In this document: positions 59,763 to 64,000 of the stretch, in pieces
Layout of the letters: each line of letters opens with the position of its first letter
How positions within the stretch are numbered: position 1 is the stretch's first letter
Assembly (NCBI RefSeq): GCF_041080655.1
Contig: NZ_CP163525.1
Span: 4,464,001 to 4,528,000 of the forward strand
DNA length: 64,000 nt
Direction: 5' to 3'
From: Streptomyces sp. CG4
GTDB taxonomy: Bacteria; Actinomycetota; Actinomycetes; Streptomycetales; Streptomycetaceae
Translations under genes and position numbers: made by a program
The notes under the pieces: model-generated
Seen by the model: the letters and a program-made list of their open reading frames with translations, nothing else
Database searches by the model: none
Told to the model about the DNA's origin: nothing

Positions 59763-60983
59763 TCACGCCCGCTTCCCAGCGAGCAGATCTTGCACAAGCC
59801 CGCGCTTCAAATCATTCAGCTTCTTCAATGCCCGCTCTTCGTCAGAGATCTTCACATCCCACGCCTGCAGAATGTCAATAATCCGCCGCTGGTCCGAGAT
59901 CGAAATCACCGGGAAGCGCAGGGCACCGAACCTCTCACCCCCTAGGTGCGCAATACTCGTGGTCTTCTTTGCAATTTCAGCAAACTTACCCGATTCTAGC
60001 CACGAAGAGAAAACAGCCTGGGCATAGCGCGGCAGCACTTCACCACTCGAACGGAAACGCAATAGCGTATTCTGGAAAAAGAATTCCCCAGACTTCTCCT
60101 CGTAGATTGCGCTACGCCCAACAAGCTCAAGACTCTGTCCTTCATTGAGCAAAATATCCCCAGGCTCAAGACCGTAGACGCATAGCTCCCGGCCCGAAAA
60201 CCCCATGGTCTTTACATCGGAATAGTCGATTCGCCCAGCCAAGACATTCGCGACCCTAAGATACGGGTACTGAACAACCGAACGCTGACTATCCGGCGAC
60301 AACTGTTTACCCATTCTCACAGATCCCGCCTCAGCGACAGGAACCCAGCGAACATCTTGCAGGTACCCTTGTTTCCCCTCTCTCGGTAGGGCCGTCGCAA
60401 CGGCACTACGTCGCAGGGTACGCAACTTAAGAATCAGACCTTCTGAAGCTTTCTCCAACTCGCGGACCGAATTCAAGATCTCAACGATGCGCCGCTGATC
60501 CTTCAAATCCGGGACCTCGATAGGCATGGCCTTCAGTTGAGAGGAGCTGATTGTAGCAAGATTTGTGGTTTGCTTCGCTACATTCAGAAAATACTGCCTG
60601 CCACGCCAGGAAGCCATGTAAAGCGAGAGATATTCCGGCAGCACGAATTTTCGATTAGCCCGCAACCTGAATACATGATTCTGATGCAAGCAGATTGGGA
60701 ATCTGCCATCCCATACCGCCCCTCGCCCAAGCTTGTCGAAATCCCCGCCCTCCGTGAGGAGTAGGTCTCCCTCGCGGACTCGATATCGTTCTACTTCTGC
60801 GGGGAGGACGCGTACGGTCTTCATATCCGACGTATCGATGTGACCATCTTGCACATTCGCGACGCGCAGATAGGGAAGTTCGACGCTCGCCCCCTCTGAG
60901 ACAGAACGCCCCAGTGCCAGCCCCCCTCCTACTTGAGCAATGGAATCAAGGCGACGGCGGACGAAGGTGACCTCAGCCGACAT
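59763..60983 (-). CDS. hsdS: HsdS, type I specificity subunit with two TRDs
   Basis: A 406-residue DNA-specificity subunit. Two target-recognition domains (~1-155 and ~205-350) each contain a LPYLRVANV/YPYLRVANV block and a GDLLLTEG/GDILLNEG block. Each is followed by a conserved helical spacer (DQRRIVEILNSV and DQRRIIDILQAW). The ATG lies inside hsdM (11-base overlap). The A+T content is visibly higher than in all neighbours (runs such as GAAAAAGAATTC), which suggests recent replacement of the specificity gene. Confidence 0.96.
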   Translation of the reverse strand: MSAEVTFVRRRLDSIAQVGGGLALGRSVSEGASVELPYLRVANVQDGHIDTSDMKTVRVLPAEVERYRVREGDLLLTEGGDFDKLGRGAVWDGRFPICLHQNHVFRLRANRKFVLPEYLSLYMASWRGRQYFLNVAKQTTNLATISSSQLKAMPIEVPDLKDQRRIVEILNSVRELEKASEGLILKLRTLRRSAVATALPREGKQGYLQDVRWVPVAEAGSVRMGKQLSPDSQRSVVQYPYLRVANVLAGRIDYSDVKTMGFSGRELCVYGLEPGDILLNEGQSLELVGRSAIYEEKSGEFFFQNTLLRFRSSGEVLPRYAQAVFSSWLESGKFAEIAKKTTSIAHLGGERFGALRFPVISISDQRRIIDILQAWDVKISDEERALKKLNDLKRGLVQDLLAGKRA

Positions 60984-63699
60984 AACCCAGCTCCTCCAGG
61001 AACCCGTTCAGCCGCTTCGCCGCAGCCTCGCGCCGCGCCTCGATGTCGCGCAGCGACACCAGGTACTTGCGCTCCCAACCCACGTACGTGTCGATCAACT
61101 CGCGCCGCCTGCGCACGACATGGCCCTCCAGCTTCGACGCCAGGTCGTCGCGGAGGATGCCGAGGACGACCTGCCGCGCGCCCGCCTCGTCCAGGGCGTC
61201 ACGTGCCTCGTGCAGGCCAGGAGTGGGACGGTCCGGCTCCGCCGGGAGCGTCACGTCGAGGGTCGTTTGTCCGGCCGCATCGTCGGAGGTGGCAGCCTCG
61301 ACCGTCTTGGACGACGACTTGCCGGCCTTCGCGACAGCACCGGCACCCAAGCCGTCCAGCGGATAGAACGCCTCCTCCAAGGCCTTCACCGCCTTCCCCG
61401 CCGCCGTCCGCTCCCGCTTCGCCTTCTTCAAGTCGGCCTCGCTGAGCAGCGCTTCCGCCACCGCCGGGTCGAGGGCAGGACCGCCCTCAGCACCGTCGGC
61501 TCCCTCACCGGCCTCGCCGTCCTCCAAGGCTCCCGATGCCGCCGCGGCCCGCGCCGCCTCCGCCTCCTCTGCAGCCTTCACCTTCGCGTCCAGGCGAGCC
61601 TTCTCCGCGTCCGCGTCCGCCAGCTCCTTCAGGAACTTGTCCGCGATACGGGCGACGACCTTGTGGCCGTAAGCCTGTCGCCGCTCCGCAGCGGTCCGCT
61701 TGCGCGCTCCGCCCGTCCACGGATCGGGCTCGGGTTCCAGCAGGGTCTCCACCGTGTCGACCCAGCCCTCGACGACGCCCTTGAAGCCGTTCTCCGCCAG
61801 GGCCTTGAGTTCGTTCCTGGCGTCCTGCCACCACCCCGCGACCGCGCCGGCCAGCGCGTACCGGTCCAGCAGGCCGACGTTCAGCAGCCGCTCGCGGAAG
61901 GAGTCGATCAGGTCGGCGCGCAGGCGGGCGAGCTGGGCGCGCTTCTCGGATTCCGTACGGTCGTCGCCCTCGTACGGCGCGAGGGAGGCGATCTGTTCCG
62001 TCTCGGCCGTCCACCAGGACTCGAACGCCTCCCAGAGTTCGCGCTCCCGGCCCTCGGCCAGTGCGGTCAGCCGGTCGGCGTCCGGGCGCCGGTCCTCCGG
62101 CAGGAAGTCGACGTACTCGGAAGGCTCTTCGTCCCGCTCGGCGAAGAGGTCCGTCACACCCACTCCGTACGCCGACAGCACCGCCGCCTTCTCCGCCGCC
62201 TCGATCTCGGACCGGGGCACACCCCCCACCAGGTGCGCCCGCACGTCCTGCGGCTCGGGCGGCGGGGTGTTGTCCACGTACCGGCGGATGTTGAGGTTGT
62301 ACTTGTTCTTCCGGATCTCGTCCCGCTCGACCCACCGTGCGAAACGTGGCACCTCCGTGCCTGCCGGCGCGTGGAAGGTGGAGACGATCTTCTCCGTGTG
62401 CTCGGGCAGCAGGACGTTCTGCGCCCGCTCGGAGTGGTACTCGCGGTCCGCGTTGATGAAGAGGACTTGGTCGTCCCTGCCGTCTCGCTTGCGGCCACGC
62501 GTGCGCAGGACCAGCACGCAGGCCGGGATGCCGGTGCCGTAGAAGATGTTGGACGGCAGGCCGATCACGGCCTCCAGCAGGTCGTCCTCGATGATCTTCG
62601 CCCGGATCCGCTCCTCCGCGCCGCCCCGGAACAGCACGCCATGCGGCATGACCGTGAAGACGGAGCCGCCGCGCCCCTTCACCATGTGCAGCATGTGCTG
62701 GAGGAACATCAGGTCGGCCTTGCCCTTCTCGGACGTCTGGCCGTACGGCATGCGGTCGTCGATGTCGCCGATGTCCGCCGCCCGGTAGTCCATGGAGAAA
62801 GGCGGGTTGCTGAGTACGACGTCGAAGGACCGATCCAGGTGGAGCGGCTGAGTCAGGGTGTCGCCTGTCCAGAGCTCAAAGTCGTGGGCACCGTGGAACA
62901 GCATGTTCATGGTGGCCATGACCCAGGAGCCGTTGTTGGCGTCCTGCCCGGCCAGGGCCAGGTCCTCGGTGTTTCCGCCGTGCTCCTCGATGTACTCCTT
63001 GGCGTGGATGAGCATGCCGCCCGATCCGACGCACGGGTCGTACACGCTGTCGCCGGGGCGGGGACGGGCCAGCTCGACCATCATCCGCACTACCGCACGC
63101 GGGGTGTAGAACTCTCCGCCCTTGGCTCCGGCCGAGTCGGCGAAGTCCTTCAGCAGGTACTCGTACGCGGCACCGATGACGTCGGGGAACTCGAAGTCCT
63201 CGCCGCGCAGCCGCAGGCTGCCGAAGTGACCGATGAGCGCGGACAGCCGCTTGTCCGCGAGTTTGGCCGCCGTCGCGCCGGTGCCACCGCCCCCGCCGAT
63301 GCGGTTGAAGTTGATGTGGTTGAACAGCCCGCGCAGCCGCTCGTTGCCCTTCTGGCCCTCCATCGCGTCGAGCGCGGGCTGGAGGTGTTTCGTGGCCACG
63401 TCGTCCACCGCGTCGGCCAGCTTCTGCCAGCGTGCCTCCGGCGGGACGTACATGATCCGGCGGGCCGTGTAGTTGGCCGGCTCGTCGGCCTCCTCCTCCG
63501 CCTCCGCGCGCGAGGCCCCGCCCGTCATCTCCCTCTTGATGATCTCCTCACGGGCGGCCTCGAACTCGTCGTTGGCACGCTTGAGGAAGAGAAGGACCAG
63601 GAGGAAATCGCGGTACTCGGCGGCGTCCATCGTGCCGCGCAGGATGTCGGCGGCCGCGAAGAGGTGGCGCTCCAGTTGGTCGAGCGTGAGCTTGGCCAC
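60973..63699 (-). CDS. hsdM: HsdM, type I DNA adenine methyltransferase subunit
   Basis: A 908-residue subunit that methylates adenine and forms the core of the R-M complex. The N-terminal helical HsdM_N domain (~1-160) precedes SAM motif DPCVGSG (221-227) and catalytic NPPF (298-301). It is much longer than a typical ~500-residue HsdM: residues ~560-908 add a charged, helical extension with Ala/Glu-rich coiled-coil segments (~690-740). It starts at GTG 63699 with GGGAG upstream. Confidence 0.96.
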   Translation of the reverse strand: MAKLTLDQLERHLFAAADILRGTMDAAEYRDFLLVLLFLKRANDEFEAAREEIIKREMTGGASRAEAEEEADEPANYTARRIMYVPPEARWQKLADAVDDVATKHLQPALDAMEGQKGNERLRGLFNHINFNRIGGGGGTGATAAKLADKRLSALIGHFGSLRLRGEDFEFPDVIGAAYEYLLKDFADSAGAKGGEFYTPRAVVRMMVELARPRPGDSVYDPCVGSGGMLIHAKEYIEEHGGNTEDLALAGQDANNGSWVMATMNMLFHGAHDFELWTGDTLTQPLHLDRSFDVVLSNPPFSMDYRAADIGDIDDRMPYGQTSEKGKADLMFLQHMLHMVKGRGGSVFTVMPHGVLFRGGAEERIRAKIIEDDLLEAVIGLPSNIFYGTGIPACVLVLRTRGRKRDGRDDQVLFINADREYHSERAQNVLLPEHTEKIVSTFHAPAGTEVPRFARWVERDEIRKNKYNLNIRRYVDNTPPPEPQDVRAHLVGGVPRSEIEAAEKAAVLSAYGVGVTDLFAERDEEPSEYVDFLPEDRRPDADRLTALAEGRERELWEAFESWWTAETEQIASLAPYEGDDRTESEKRAQLARLRADLIDSFRERLLNVGLLDRYALAGAVAGWWQDARNELKALAENGFKGVVEGWVDTVETLLEPEPDPWTGGARKRTAAERRQAYGHKVVARIADKFLKELADADAEKARLDAKVKAAEEAEAARAAAASGALEDGEAGEGADGAEGGPALDPAVAEALLSEADLKKAKRERTAAGKAVKALEEAFYPLDGLGAGAVAKAGKSSSKTVEAATSDDAAGQTTLDVTLPAEPDRPTPGLHEARDALDEAGARQVVLGILRDDLASKLEGHVVRRRRELIDTYVGWERKYLVSLRDIEARREAAAKRLNGFLEELGYVG

Positions 63700-63804
63700 G
63701 TACGGGCTCCCTAGGTGTGAGCGGGCGGAGGGGCAGGGCGGGCGGCGAACACCGCTCTGCCACGGAGACGTACGGAGAAGTACGGAGAAGTACGACCCCC
63801 CAGC

Positions 63805-64000
63805 CTAGTAGTGGCTGAGGAGCAGTCCCTCCTCCACGAAGGACCAGACGTCCGTGTAGGGATCCCAGTCGTTCGGGTTGGACGACTCGCAGCGCTTGTT
63901 GATCGCCTGCGCGTACTTCCTGGCCTCGCGGTATCGCCTGCCGTCCGTGTCCTTCGGGCTCAGCACCTGTTCCTCGCGGATGTGCTTGGACTCCTGTTCG
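63805..64000 (-). CDS. C-terminal part of an unknown gene entering from the right edge
   Basis: The last 65 codons of a leftward gene: charged helical EQESKHIREEQ, then DTDGRRYREARKYAQAINKRC and an aromatic/acidic tail (DPYTDVWSFVEEGLLLSHY), stop TAG at 63805. It is on the hsdM strand and ends 105 bp before the hsdM start, so it may be the first gene of the restriction transcript. The fragment is too short to assign a family. Confidence 0.6.
   Translation of the reverse strand, partial: EQESKHIREEQVLSPKDTDGRRYREARKYAQAINKRCESSNPNDWDPYTDVWSFVEEGLLLSHY

Overview
The window is high-G+C actinobacterial DNA, almost certainly from Streptomyces or a close relative. The signs are GTG and TTG starts, many ATGA/GTGA stop-start overlaps, an AfsR/SARP-type regulator, an XRE + DUF397 pair, a SigE-like ECF sigma factor with its membrane partner, a PASTA-less Ser/Thr kinase, and a bL37-like 25-residue protein. 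No tRNA, rRNA, CRISPR array, integrase or replication origin was seen.

Region 1 (1-17.4 kb) is a potassium and cation homeostasis cluster. A leftward kdp operon (27-aa membrane peptide, kdpF, kdpA, and kdpB running off the left edge) is followed by a KimA-like K+ permease, a stand-alone DUF4118 membrane protein, the sensor kinase KdpD, a divergent CPA1 cation/H+ antiporter and a second, orphan kdpB. The promoter regions share an unlabelled signal: TTGACG-type half-sites in direct repeat at 11-bp phasing, arranged as two pairs 32 bp apart. It lies about 78-97 bp before the start codons of the kdp operon, the permease, kdpD and a double-sensor membrane protein at 15839. This is a candidate KdpE (or other OmpR-family) operator and defines a local regulon. 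The 3' end of the permease gene is tandemly duplicated downstream of the gene, and one copy carries a small GC-rich insertion element. Between the cation genes lie an L7/L12-CTD protein, a GNAT protein, the bL37-like protein and an SDR lacking its catalytic lysine.

Region 2 (17.4-37.9 kb) is mostly chromosomal housekeeping. It holds a SARP/NB-ARC regulator convergent with a DrrAB-like ABC exporter, NAD+ synthetase, a permease/TIGR03943 pair, an RCK-channel-like protein, an S9 peptidase, a methyltransferase, SURF1, an ECF sigma/anti-sigma pair, asd-ask (aspartate pathway) and a TauE/SafE-like exporter.

Region 3 (37.9-50.5 kb) opens with a small decayed accessory patch: a frameshifted zinc-ribbon gene and a higBA-like pair whose toxin has an internal deletion. 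Then come DUF5063, recR, ybaB/ebfC, a SLATT-domain membrane protein, a Ser/Thr kinase, a DJ-1/MarR fusion divergent from a class-III aminotransferase, a GntR regulator, small conserved genes and a Tat-exported 5'-nucleotidase.

Region 4 (50.98-64 kb) is a defence island built on a type I restriction-modification system. Reading leftward it has hsdM, a two-TRD hsdS of visibly lower G+C, then a block of cargo, then hsdR and a YgjP-like zinc peptidase. The cargo is XRE + DUF397, two small unknowns, a DUF6247-type toxin-antitoxin-like pair, and an oppositely oriented half-size hsdS with a 115-aa unknown gene. A further gene enters from the right edge.
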